DNA of 64,000 nt, taken from contig NZ_JBKBHC010000005.1 of the NCBI RefSeq assembly GCF_046297895.1, positions 1 through 64,000 on the forward strand. Reading direction: 5' to 3'. This DNA comes from Ferrovibrio sp046297895. GTDB taxonomy: Bacteria > Pseudomonadota > Alphaproteobacteria > Ferrovibrionales > Ferrovibrionaceae. The notes below the pieces were generated by a model. The model saw only the letters and a list, made by a program, of their open reading frames with translations. It was not told the DNA's origin and did not search any database. This document shows, piece after piece, positions 34,891 through 43,556 of this stretch (position 1 is the first letter of the stretch; each line of letters starts with the position of its first letter). A program made the position numbers and the translations under genes.

Positions 34891-37002
34891 TCAGCCAGAT
34901 TGCAGGTACTGAATGGCGGCATCGCGCTCGAAGAGATACAGCAATTCGAGTAACGCATGGCCGCGTGGGGTAGCCAGTTTGGGGTCGCGTTCTAGGATCA
35001 GTTTCGCATCGTCGCGGGCTGTGACCAGCAGATCACCATGGGCTGCCAGGTCTGCAAGCCGGAATTCCGGCAGGCCGCTCTGTCGTGTGCCCAGCACTTC
35101 TCCGGCGCCGCGCAGTTTCAGGTCTTCCTCGGCGATCAGAAACCCGTCGTCGGTCTCGCGGATGATCTTCAGTCTGGCGCGGGCCGTTTCGCCCAGCGGG
35201 CCGGAATAGACCAGCAGGCAGGCACCTGGTTTGCCGCCACGGCCAACCCGTCCGCGCAGCTGGTGCAACTGCGCCAGTCCAAACCGTTCGGCATGCTCGA
35301 TTACGATCAACGTAGCCTCGGGAACATCTACACCCACTTCGATCACGGTGGTGGCAACCAGCAGTTTCGAGCGGCCACTGGCAAAGGCTTCCATGGCGGC
35401 ATCTTTCTCCGCACTGCTCATCTGGCCATGCACCAGCCCGACGCTGCCTTCACCCAGTTCCGGCTCCAGCGCCAGCTTTAGCGCCGAGTGGCGTTCGGCG
35501 GCAGCCGCAAGGTCGCTCTGTTCGCTTTCCTCCACCAGCGGGCAGACCCAGTAGACCCGTTCGCCGGCCTGAATCTTACGCTTCACGGCACCAACCACGT
35601 CGAGGAAGCGGTCGGATGCGATCGTGCGGGTATCGACCGGCGCGCGGCCTGGCGGCTTTTCGGTCAGCTTGGAGACGTCCATGTCACCATAGGCGGTCAG
35701 GGACAGCGTGCGCGGGATTGGTGTGGCGGTCATTACCAGAACATCCACCCCGCCCTTGTCGTGTTGGCCCTTGGCTGCCAGCCCGAGCCGCTGGCTGACG
35801 CCAAAGCGATGCTGCTCGTCGATTACGGCCAGGGCGAGGTCCCTGAAAGCAACATCGTCCTGAAACAGTGCATGGGTGCCAACCAGGATGTCGATCTCGC
35901 CGGCTGCCAGACGCTGCAGCAGGGCAGCACGGGCCTTCCCCTTGTCGCGACCTGTGAGCAGGGCGAGTGTCACGCCGAGCTGGCTGCAATAACGCTCCAG
36001 CGTTTCGGCATGCTGGCGGGCTAGAATTTCGGTCGGCGCCATCAGGGCGGCCTGCGCGCCTGCCTCGACGCAGAGCAGCATGGCGTGCAGCGCCACCATG
36101 GTCTTGCCGCTGCCCACATCCCCTTGCAAAAGGCGCAGCATGCGTTTGTCCGAGGCCATGTCGCCGGCGATTTCGGCATTGGCCTGATTCTGTGCATTGG
36201 TCAGGGGCCATGGCAGCAGCTTTTCCAATGCGCGGCGTAGTCGCCCATCGCCTATCAGCGGCCGGCCCGACTGGCGTTTCAGTCGCCGCCGCACCAGCAG
36301 CAGGGCAAGCTGGTTAGCCAGCAGTTCGTCATAGGCCAGGCGCTGGCGCGGCGGACTGTCTTTTTCCAGATCGACCAGGCCCTCAGGCCGGTGGGCTGCA
36401 AAAAGGGCCTCGCGCCAGGACGGCCAGTTCTGCCGGCGCTGGAATTCGGGATCGAGCCAGTCTGAAAGGGGTGGTGCCTTTGCCAGGGCCTGGTCGATGA
36501 TCTTGGCCAGTGTCCGAGGCGCGACGCCTGCGGTCAGGGGGTAGACCGGTTCCACGGCAGCCAGTTGCTCGATTTCCTCCGGTGTGCCGAACCGGTCGGG
36601 ATGCGTCATCTGCACCTGGCCATCGAACAACTCGACCAGGCCGCTGACCAGCCGGGTCTCGCCCTCGGGCAGGCTGCGTTTCAGGAAGTCTTCGCGGCCA
36701 TTGAAGAAGACCAGCGTAATCCGCCCGCTGCCATCACGGGCCGTGATCTTGTAGGGCATGCGCGCGTTGCGCGGCGGCAGGTGGCGGTCGATGGTGATTT
36801 CCAGCGTGGCGATACGGCCGGGCTCCGCTTCGGCCACGGCCGGGCGGTAGCGCCGGTCGACCAGGCCGGCGGGCAGATGCCACCAAAGATCCAGGACCCG
36901 GCCGCCGCCGACCAGCTTTTCCACCAGCGGCGCGAGCTTGGGCCCGCAGCCTTTCAGGCTGGTGATCGGGGCAAAGGCGGGAAACAGCGATTCCGGGCGC
37001 AT
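34891..37002 (-). CDS. recG: ATP-dependent DNA helicase RecG
   Basis: 703 residues. The N-terminal wedge domain (PITSLKGCGPKLAPLVEKLV, then OB-like strands) binds branched DNA. The helicase core shows Walker A LQGDVGSGKTMVA, DEQHRFG and motif VI (HQLRGRVGRGGKPGACLL). It regresses stalled forks and resolves recombination intermediates. The ATG at 37002 gives the family length; the frame continues to 37068 without similarity. It is divergent from sdhE-mfd, an arrangement repeatedly seen in alphaproteobacteria. Confidence 0.96.
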   Translation of the reverse strand: MRPESLFPAFAPITSLKGCGPKLAPLVEKLVGGGRVLDLWWHLPAGLVDRRYRPAVAEAEPGRIATLEITIDRHLPPRNARMPYKITARDGSGRITLVFFNGREDFLKRSLPEGETRLVSGLVELFDGQVQMTHPDRFGTPEEIEQLAAVEPVYPLTAGVAPRTLAKIIDQALAKAPPLSDWLDPEFQRRQNWPSWREALFAAHRPEGLVDLEKDSPPRQRLAYDELLANQLALLLVRRRLKRQSGRPLIGDGRLRRALEKLLPWPLTNAQNQANAEIAGDMASDKRMLRLLQGDVGSGKTMVALHAMLLCVEAGAQAALMAPTEILARQHAETLERYCSQLGVTLALLTGRDKGKARAALLQRLAAGEIDILVGTHALFQDDVAFRDLALAVIDEQHRFGVSQRLGLAAKGQHDKGGVDVLVMTATPIPRTLSLTAYGDMDVSKLTEKPPGRAPVDTRTIASDRFLDVVGAVKRKIQAGERVYWVCPLVEESEQSDLAAAAERHSALKLALEPELGEGSVGLVHGQMSSAEKDAAMEAFASGRSKLLVATTVIEVGVDVPEATLIVIEHAERFGLAQLHQLRGRVGRGGKPGACLLVYSGPLGETARARLKIIRETDDGFLIAEEDLKLRGAGEVLGTRQSGLPEFRLADLAAHGDLLVTARDDAKLILERDPKLATPRGHALLELLYLFERDAAIQYLQSG

Positions 37003-37082
37003 AAAGGGCTGAAAATTCGGGGGAAACCTTGAGAATCCGTGGCTTGGCGTACTATATCCTGCCTTCACCCCGGAGGCACCCC

Positions 37083-37349
37083 ATGGCAGAGGATACCGAA
37101 ACCCGGCGCAAGCGCCTGCTGCATCGCAGCCGCTATACCGGCATGAAGGAAACCGACATCCTGCTCGGCAGCTTTGCCGCGCGCCATCTGCCGACCTTCA
37201 CCGACCGCGAGCTGGACCAGTACGAAAGCCTGCTGGAGAATTATGACGACCCCCAGATCTATGCCTGGGCGATCGGCCGCGATCCGGTGCCCCAGCATCT
37301 GGATACCGGGGTGATGAAGCTGCTCAGGGCCTACAAACTGCCTCTGTGA
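37083..37349 (+). CDS. sdhE: FAD assembly factor SdhE
   Basis: 88 residues. The family signature for flavinylation of SdhA is visible as RSRYTGMKETDILLGSFA (normally RGxxE type), followed by YESLLENYDDPQIYAWAIGR. It promotes covalent FAD attachment to succinate dehydrogenase. GGAGGCACCCC upstream fixes the ATG at 37083. It lies four bases before mfd and divergent from recG. Confidence 0.93.
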   Translation: MAEDTETRRKRLLHRSRYTGMKETDILLGSFAARHLPTFTDRELDQYESLLENYDDPQIYAWAIGRDPVPQHLDTGVMKLLRAYKLPL

Positions 37350-37353
37350 CCCC

Positions 37354-40300
37354 ATGACTTTTGTCCTGCCGGATATCCTGACCCGGCCGGGCCGCTGGGC
37401 CTTGTCCGGCGCGCCCGAAGGCCAGGACGTACGCCTTCTGATCGCACTGGTGCAACGTCAGCAGGGCGCCGGCGTACTGCATGTCTGCCGCGACGATGCC
37501 CGCATGGCCACCGTCGAGGCAGCCCTGAAATTCTTTGCGCCCGACCTGCCTGTGTTGACCCTGCCGGCCTGGGACTGTCAGCCCTATGATCGCGTCTCGC
37601 CCAATGCCGAGATCGCCGCCCGCCGCATGGATACGCTGAACCGGCTGGCTGGGCGACAGGACGGCCTGCCGTTGCTGGTTCTCACCACGGTGAATGCGGC
37701 GCTGCAGCGCCTGCCCCAGCCGGATTATTTCGCCACCACGGGGTTCCGTGCCGCCAAGGGGGCCCGGCTCGGGCCGGAAAAACTTATCGGATATCTTGCG
37801 CGCAACGGTTACTCCCGTGTTTCCACCGTAAACGAGTCCGGGGAATATGCCGTGCGCGGCGGCCTGGTTGATCTCTTCCCTCCCGGTAGCGAGGCGCCAT
37901 ACCGGCTCGATTTCTTCGGCGATGAAGTCGAGAACATCCGCCGGTTCGATCCTGCCAGCCAGCGCACAATCGGCTCGGCTGACGAACTCTCGCTCACCGC
38001 CATGAGCGAGGTGCCGCTGGACGAAGAAGCCATTGCACGCTTTCGTAGCGGCTATCGTGAACTCTTTGGCACCGTCACCAAGGAAGACCCGCTCTACGAA
38101 GCGGTTTCAGCCGGTCGGCGCCAGATCGGCATGGAACACTGGTTGCCGTTGTTTTTCGACCGGCTTGCCACTGTGTTCGACTACTTGCCGCAGGCAGTGG
38201 TGACGCTGGATCACTTGACCGGCGACGCCGCAGACGAACGACTGAAGGCCATCGCGGACCATTACGATGCCCGCCGCGCGGCAATGAAGCGCGGACTGGA
38301 GGAGGGCGGTGCGCCCTACAAGCCGCTGCCACCCGACCGCCTGTATCTGACGGCCGGCGAATGGGCATCCAGGCTTGAGAAGCGGGCACTGGGTCTGCTG
38401 TATCCGTTCGATGCCGTCGGCGGCGCCGATGTAACCGTTGTCGATCTGGGCGGCAGGCCGGGGCGCGACTTCGCGCCGGAACGTACCCAGGCGGCACAGG
38501 CTGCCGAGCACAGGGCCGCCAGTCAGGTCAACGTATACGAAGCCCTGGGGGGCCACCTGGCCAAGCAGGCGCAGGCAGGAAAGCGCGTGCTTTTTGCAGC
38601 ATTCTCGGCAGGTGCGCGGGATCGTCTTGGGCATATCCTGAAAGACCATGGTCTGGATGCACCGCAGCCGGTGGAAAATGCCGACGAACTGGATGGCCTG
38701 CCGAAAAGTGTGGCGGCCATTGCCGTGCTGCCGATCGAGCATGGCTTCGAGGCTGCCGATCTGTGCGTGGTTGCAGAACAGGATATCCTGGGCGACCGCC
38801 TCGTGCGGCCGCGTCAGAAGAAACGCCGGGCGGAGAACTTCATCGCCGAGGCCAGTGCGCTGCAGCCCGGCGATTACGTGGTGCATATCGACCATGGCAT
38901 CGGCCAATACAAGGATCTGGTGACACTGGACATAGCCGGCGCCCCCCATGATTGCCTGCTGCTGCATTACGATGGCGGCGACCGGTTGTACTTGCCGGTC
39001 GAGAATATCGAGATGCTCTCGCGTTACGGCTCGCCCGAAGCCGAGATAGCCCTCGACAAGCTGGGCGGCGTGGCCTGGCAGAACCGTAAGGCGCGCATGA
39101 AGCAGCGCCTGAAGGACATGGCCGGCGAACTGATGAAAATTGCCGCACAGCGCGAGTTGCGTCAGGGCGAACGGGTAATGCCGCCAGACGGGATGTACGA
39201 AGAGTTCTGCGCCCGCTTTCCCTATGACGAAACCGAAGACCAGGCGCGTGCCATCGAGGAGACCCTGGACGACCTCGCCAGCGGCAAGCCGATGGACCGC
39301 CTGATTTGCGGCGATGTGGGCTTTGGCAAAACCGAGGTTGCCCTGCGAGCAGCCTTTGCCGCCGCGATGGCCGGTCAGCAGGTGGCGCTGGTCTGCCCCA
39401 CCACATTGCTCTGTCGCCAGCATTACCGCACCTTCGTGCAACGCTTCCGGGGGCTGCCGATACGGATCGAGCAACTGTCGCGCATGATTTCCAGCAAGGC
39501 TGCGAACGATGCCAAGAAAGGACTGAAGGATGGCACGGTCGATATCGTGATCGGCACACATGCCGTTCTATCGAAGGGTATCGAGTTCAAGCGGCTTGGC
39601 CTGCTTATCATCGACGAAGAACAGCATTTTGGCGTCAAGCACAAGGAGCGCCTGAAGCAGCTGCGCGCCGAGGTGCATGTTCTGACAATGTCTGCCACGC
39701 CGATTCCGCGCACCTTGCAGCTTGCCCTGTCGGGTGTGCGCGAGCTCAGCCTGATCGCCACGCCGCCCGTCGATCGTCTGGCCGTGCGGACGTATGTGAC
39801 ACCCTTCGATCCCGTGGTGATCCGGGAAGCGCTCATGCGCGAGCATTTCCGTGGCGGCCAGAGCTTTTTTGTCTGCCCGCGCATCGAATATCTCGATACC
39901 GCCATGGCCTTCATCCGCGAGCATGTGCCGGAACTGAAGGCCGTGGTTGCCCATGGTCAGATGGCGCCGACCGATCTCGACGATGTGATGAATGCCTTTT
40001 ACGACCGCCGTTACGACGTTCTGGTCGCGACCAATATCGTCGAAAGCGGCCTGGATATTCCTTCAGCCAACACCCTGGTGGTCTATCGTGCCGATCTGTT
40101 CGGCCTGGCGCAGATGTATCAGCTGCGTGGCCGTGTGGGGCGTTCGAAGCTGCGCGCCTATGCCTATTTCACTTATCAGGCCGGACGCCTTTTGAATCCC
40201 GCTGCCGATCAGCGGCTTCGTGTTCTGCAGAGTCTGGATAGTCTTGGCGCGGGTTTCAGCCTGGCCTCGCATGATCTCGACCTGCGCGGTGCCGGCAATC

Positions 40301-40893
40301 TGCTGGGCGAAGAGCAATCGGGCCATATCCGTGAGGTCGGTTTCGAACTGTATCAGGAGATGCTGCAGGATGCGATCGCCGAAGCCCGAGCCACGGCACG
40401 TGGCGAAAGCGGCCTGCATGGCGAGAAATGGTCGCCGCAGATACAAATCGGTACGGCTGTGCTGATCCCCGACAATTATGTCGCTGACCTTAACCTACGC
40501 ATGCAGCTCTACCGGCGGGTAGCCGATCTGGAGAGTCGGGCCGAGATCGACGCTTTTGCTGCCGAACTGATCGACCGGTTTGGCCCGCTGCCGGCCGAAG
40601 TGCAGCATCTGCTGGATATAGTGGCGATCAAGAAACATTGCCGCGACGCCAATATCCTTAAGATCGAGGCTGGTCCGAAGGGTGCAACCCTTACCTTCCG
40701 CGACAACACTTTTGCCGATCCGTCCGGACTGGTCCTGTTCATCCAGTCGGAGCGTGGCAAGGCCAAGCTGCGACCAGATCATAAGGTGGTGTTCATTCAC
40801 GACTGGCCGGAACCGGAAGATCGTCTGAAGGGCGTGCTGCATATCGCCTCGCGTCTGGGTGATATTGCACAGAAGGCAAAGAAAGCTGCCTAG
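37354..40893 (+). CDS. mfd: Transcription-repair coupling factor Mfd
   Basis: 1179 residues. UvrB-like N-terminal domains (LPAWDCQPYDRVSPNAEIAA) recruit UvrA. A CarD-like RNA polymerase-interacting domain (QPGDYVVHIDHGIGQYKDLV) comes next. The RecG-like motor has GDVGFGKTEVA, DEEQHFG and MYQLRGRVGRS, and a TRCF C-terminal domain ends the protein. It removes stalled RNA polymerase and brings in excision repair. Directly follows sdhE; its stop overlaps the convergent PAS gene by four bases. Confidence 0.97.
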   Translation: MTFVLPDILTRPGRWALSGAPEGQDVRLLIALVQRQQGAGVLHVCRDDARMATVEAALKFFAPDLPVLTLPAWDCQPYDRVSPNAEIAARRMDTLNRLAGRQDGLPLLVLTTVNAALQRLPQPDYFATTGFRAAKGARLGPEKLIGYLARNGYSRVSTVNESGEYAVRGGLVDLFPPGSEAPYRLDFFGDEVENIRRFDPASQRTIGSADELSLTAMSEVPLDEEAIARFRSGYRELFGTVTKEDPLYEAVSAGRRQIGMEHWLPLFFDRLATVFDYLPQAVVTLDHLTGDAADERLKAIADHYDARRAAMKRGLEEGGAPYKPLPPDRLYLTAGEWASRLEKRALGLLYPFDAVGGADVTVVDLGGRPGRDFAPERTQAAQAAEHRAASQVNVYEALGGHLAKQAQAGKRVLFAAFSAGARDRLGHILKDHGLDAPQPVENADELDGLPKSVAAIAVLPIEHGFEAADLCVVAEQDILGDRLVRPRQKKRRAENFIAEASALQPGDYVVHIDHGIGQYKDLVTLDIAGAPHDCLLLHYDGGDRLYLPVENIEMLSRYGSPEAEIALDKLGGVAWQNRKARMKQRLKDMAGELMKIAAQRELRQGERVMPPDGMYEEFCARFPYDETEDQARAIEETLDDLASGKPMDRLICGDVGFGKTEVALRAAFAAAMAGQQVALVCPTTLLCRQHYRTFVQRFRGLPIRIEQLSRMISSKAANDAKKGLKDGTVDIVIGTHAVLSKGIEFKRLGLLIIDEEQHFGVKHKERLKQLRAEVHVLTMSATPIPRTLQLALSGVRELSLIATPPVDRLAVRTYVTPFDPVVIREALMREHFRGGQSFFVCPRIEYLDTAMAFIREHVPELKAVVAHGQMAPTDLDDVMNAFYDRRYDVLVATNIVESGLDIPSANTLVVYRADLFGLAQMYQLRGRVGRSKLRAYAYFTYQAGRLLNPAADQRLRVLQSLDSLGAGFSLASHDLDLRGAGNLLGEEQSGHIREVGFELYQEMLQDAIAEARATARGESGLHGEKWSPQIQIGTAVLIPDNYVADLNLRMQLYRRVADLESRAEIDAFAAELIDRFGPLPAEVQHLLDIVAIKKHCRDANILKIEAGPKGATLTFRDNTFADPSGLVLFIQSERGKAKLRPDHKVVFIHDWPEPEDRLKGVLHIASRLGDIAQKAKKAA

Positions 40894-41420
40894 TTGCTTG
40901 GCTGTCCAAGCGGCCGTTCGATTTTTCCTGGAGGGAAACTTTGTCCGGCTCCGATATAAGCGACTTCGCCATTCGGACCGAAGAGCGGCACCGCAACCAC
41001 CTCGAGCAGCCAGTCCTCTCCCAGGACGCGCGCCTTGCCATGGCCGTAAATCGGCTTTGCAGCATGATAAACCATGGTCGCCCCTTTCAGGATGAAGGGA
41101 CGGATGGTCGGGTCGGGATGCTCATCAAGCCATTTTCCGGTCAGTTCATATCCCAGCCGCTGCACGATGTCGGTACCGATCAGGCGGTAGCGGAATCGCA
41201 GCGGATCAGGCTGCACTTCAAGCAGAGACAGCGAACCAAGCAAAAAACGCAGACGCAGAGGGTCGAGAAAGCTTTTGTCAGGTAACGAGCCTGAACCACG
41301 TGCATCGAACCACAATTGCAGGAACTGCCGGACGTTGGAATCCTGAATCCGGGCGGCATCAGAGATGAATTCCAGAGATGGCGCGCCCTGCGACAGGGCT
41401 GAAGGGCCGGCCAGCTCCAT
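40890..41420 (-). CDS. Small PAS-domain protein (PAS_5 family), paralog
   Basis: About 176 residues. LRLRFLLGSLSLLEVQPDPL, then RFRYRLIGTDIVQRLGYELT, matches the protein at 14333-14866 position by position, with the same length and no output domain. The ATG at 41420 follows AGGAT and sits two bases past the stop of the FrnE-like gene; a TTG two codons upstream is an alternative. It is probably co-transcribed with the thiol oxidoreductase and convergent with mfd. Ligand unknown. Confidence 0.8.
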   Translation of the reverse strand: MELAGPSALSQGAPSLEFISDAARIQDSNVRQFLQLWFDARGSGSLPDKSFLDPLRLRFLLGSLSLLEVQPDPLRFRYRLIGTDIVQRLGYELTGKWLDEHPDPTIRPFILKGATMVYHAAKPIYGHGKARVLGEDWLLEVVAVPLFGPNGEVAYIGAGQSFPPGKIERPLGQPSN

Positions 41421-41422
41421 GA

Positions 41423-42070
41423 TCAATCCTGATTTGTTTCCGGCGGCTCGGCGACGATCTTGTCGATCACCTGCAGTAGCACATCCGGCGGCTGTGCCCC
41501 CGGCACGCCGTAACGGCGTTCGAAAATGAAAAAAGGCACACCAGTTATGCCAAGCTCGCGCGCCATGTGGTCCTCATCCAGAATGATGTCGGCGTCGCGG
41601 CCCTCATCGAGCAGATTTTTCACTAGCGCTCCGTCCATGCCTTCAGCAGTGGCGGCATCTGCCAGTATTTGATGGTTGCCGATATCCTGGCCTTGGAGAA
41701 AATAAAGACTGAACAATCGTTCCTTCAGGGCATTCTGTACGCCGGCCGTGAGCGCCCAGCGCAGCACGCTATGCGCGGCCAGAGTATTGGGTGTACGCTT
41801 GATGCCTTCGAAATCGAAGGCAATGTTCTCTTTTGCCCCTTCCGCGGCAACGCGGGCATAGATTTCCTTTGCTCGGGCCGGACCGCCGAACTTGGCCTCC
41901 AGGTAGCTTTTCCGGTCGGCGCCTTCGCGGGGCATGTCCGGATTGAGCTGGAACGGCCGCCAGCCGATCTCGAACTCGATCTCGGGACGCTGAGCCATGG
42001 CCTGTTCCAGCCGGCGCTTGCCGATAAAGCACCACGGGCAGATGACGTCGGAAACGATTTCAATGCGCAT
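41423..42070 (-). CDS. DsbA-family oxidoreductase (FrnE-like)
   Basis: 215 residues, thioredoxin fold with helical insertion. MRIEIVSDVICPWCFIGKRR carries the CPWC redox motif (Cys11, Cys14), and the cis-proline loop is GITGVPFFIFERRYGVPGAQ. No signal peptide, so cytoplasmic, as for FrnE proteins linked to oxidative stress; 2-hydroxychromene isomerase-like enzymes are relatives. In-frame ATG at 42139 is possible but lacks similarity. Divergent from an SDR-kefF-kefC group with a shared 96-base gap. Confidence 0.88.
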   Translation of the reverse strand: MRIEIVSDVICPWCFIGKRRLEQAMAQRPEIEFEIGWRPFQLNPDMPREGADRKSYLEAKFGGPARAKEIYARVAAEGAKENIAFDFEGIKRTPNTLAAHSVLRWALTAGVQNALKERLFSLYFLQGQDIGNHQILADAATAEGMDGALVKNLLDEGRDADIILDEDHMARELGITGVPFFIFERRYGVPGAQPPDVLLQVIDKIVAEPPETNQD

Positions 42071-42166
42071 GCCGTTAGGGTAGCGCAGTCCTCGGGGGCC
42101 GGCCAGTCCCTTGACCCCGTGGCAGCGAAAGTCGACCATGAAGCGTCAGAAAATCTGGAGGAGTCA

Positions 42167-42928
42167 ATGAGCCAGGGCGTGAATCTGAAGGGTAAGGTGG
42201 CGGTGGTGACCGGGGCGAGCAGCGGATTGGGCGAGCGGTTTGCCGAAATCCTCAGCAATGCCGGAGCTGCCGTGGTGCTGGCAGCGCGGCGCACCGATCG
42301 CCTTGCTGATCTGGCCGGTAGGATCAACGCTGCAGGGGGGCGTGCTGTCACGGTGAAACTGGACGTGAATGACCATGGCAACATCCAGAGCGCTTTCGCT
42401 GAGATCGAAAAACAGCTTGGCGGTGTGGATATCTTGATCAACAATTCCGGTGTCAACAAGCAGGCTCGCATTGTCGACGTCACGCCCGAGGATTTTGATT
42501 TTGCCATGAACACCAATGCCAAGGGGGCTTTTTTCGTGGCCCAGGCAGCGGCGAAGGATATGATCGCCAAGAAGAAAGCCGGTCGCATTATCAATATCGC
42601 ATCGGTGGCTGGTCTGCGGGTCCTGAGCCAGCTATCGGTGTATTGCATGTCCAAGGCTGCCGTGGTGCAGATGACCAAGGCGATGGCATTGGAATGGGCG
42701 CGCTACGGCATCAATACAAACGCCATTTGCCCGGGCTATATCGAGACCGAGATCAATCGCGATTACTGGGCGACGCCGGGTGGACAGAAGCTGATCGAAA
42801 TGCTGCCGCGCCGACGGATCGGAGAGGCCAGGGATCTCGACGGCCTGCTGCTGCTACTGGCTTCCGACGAGGCGCGATTCATCAACGGGGCAATCATCGC
42901 TGCAGATGACGGTTTGTCGGTAACGTAG
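42167..42928 (+). CDS. SDR-family oxidoreductase
   Basis: 253 residues, classical short-chain dehydrogenase. The cofactor motif TGASSGLGERFAE lies near residue 15, NNSG near 90, the catalytic Ser in IASVAG, and YCMSK provides Tyr and Lys. C-terminal PRRRIGEARDLDGLLLLLAS is family-typical. GGAGGAG upstream fixes the start. Substrate unknown. It leads a three-gene unit with kefF and kefC, which suggests a role in handling reactive carbonyls or quinones, by inference. Confidence 0.92.
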   Translation: MSQGVNLKGKVAVVTGASSGLGERFAEILSNAGAAVVLAARRTDRLADLAGRINAAGGRAVTVKLDVNDHGNIQSAFAEIEKQLGGVDILINNSGVNKQARIVDVTPEDFDFAMNTNAKGAFFVAQAAAKDMIAKKKAGRIINIASVAGLRVLSQLSVYCMSKAAVVQMTKAMALEWARYGINTNAICPGYIETEINRDYWATPGGQKLIEMLPRRRIGEARDLDGLLLLLASDEARFINGAIIAADDGLSVT

Positions 42929-42943
42929 GCTGGCGAGGGACGA

Positions 42944-43549
42944 TTGGTTAATATTAGGGCAGACGAAAAGCCGAACATACTGATCCTATTCGCGCATCCC
43001 TACCCGCAACATTCCCGGGTCAATGCAGCGATGGTGCGCGTGGTCAAAGACCTGCCGCATGTAACGCTGCATGACCTTTACGAGACTTACCCAGACTTTC
43101 ACATCGATATTAAGCAGGAACAGGCTCTTCTGGAGGCACATGATGTCATCGTCATGCAGCATCCGTTGTACTGGTACTCGTGCCCGTCGCTACTCAAGGA
43201 GTGGATGGATACGGTTCTTGAATATGGCTGGGCCTATGGTACGGGCGGCACCCATTTACGCGGCAAGGAGCTGGTTCAGGCTGTATCCACAGGCGGCCCC
43301 GGCCACGCCTACCAGCCGGATAGTTATAACGGCGTGACCATGACAGAGCTGCTGCGGCCGTTTGACCGTACAGCAGCGCTATGCGGCATGGCATATGGTA
43401 AACCGTTCCTGTTCCAGGGTGCCCGTTTGAGATCGATGGAGGATATCGCTGCGCATGCGACGGCCTATCGTGCATGGCTGAACGATTATCCCCATCCCGG
43501 TCGCGGTGCAGAGTGCAACCAACCGGCCGTTCCGGCCAGCGACCGATGA
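42944..43549 (+). CDS. kefF: KefF-like NAD(P)H:quinone oxidoreductase
   Basis: 201 residues, flavodoxin-like fold. ILILFAHPYPQHSRVNAAM, then VIVMQHPLYWYSCPSLLKEW, is diagnostic of KefF/MdaB proteins that bind FMN and activate KefC. The start is TTG at 42944 with GAGGGA upstream. It ends seven bases before kefC, the arrangement of E. coli kefFC, so assignment as the KefC ancillary subunit is well founded. Confidence 0.9.
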   Translation: MVNIRADEKPNILILFAHPYPQHSRVNAAMVRVVKDLPHVTLHDLYETYPDFHIDIKQEQALLEAHDVIVMQHPLYWYSCPSLLKEWMDTVLEYGWAYGTGGTHLRGKELVQAVSTGGPGHAYQPDSYNGVTMTELLRPFDRTAALCGMAYGKPFLFQGARLRSMEDIAAHATAYRAWLNDYPHPGRGAECNQPAVPASDR

Positions 43550-43556
43550 GGTGATG

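Noticed and set aside
39306..40241. 311-codon plus-strand frame inside mfd
   Set aside because: Out-of-frame shadow of the Mfd motor domain; Arg/Cys-rich composition typical of spurious frames in GC-rich DNA.
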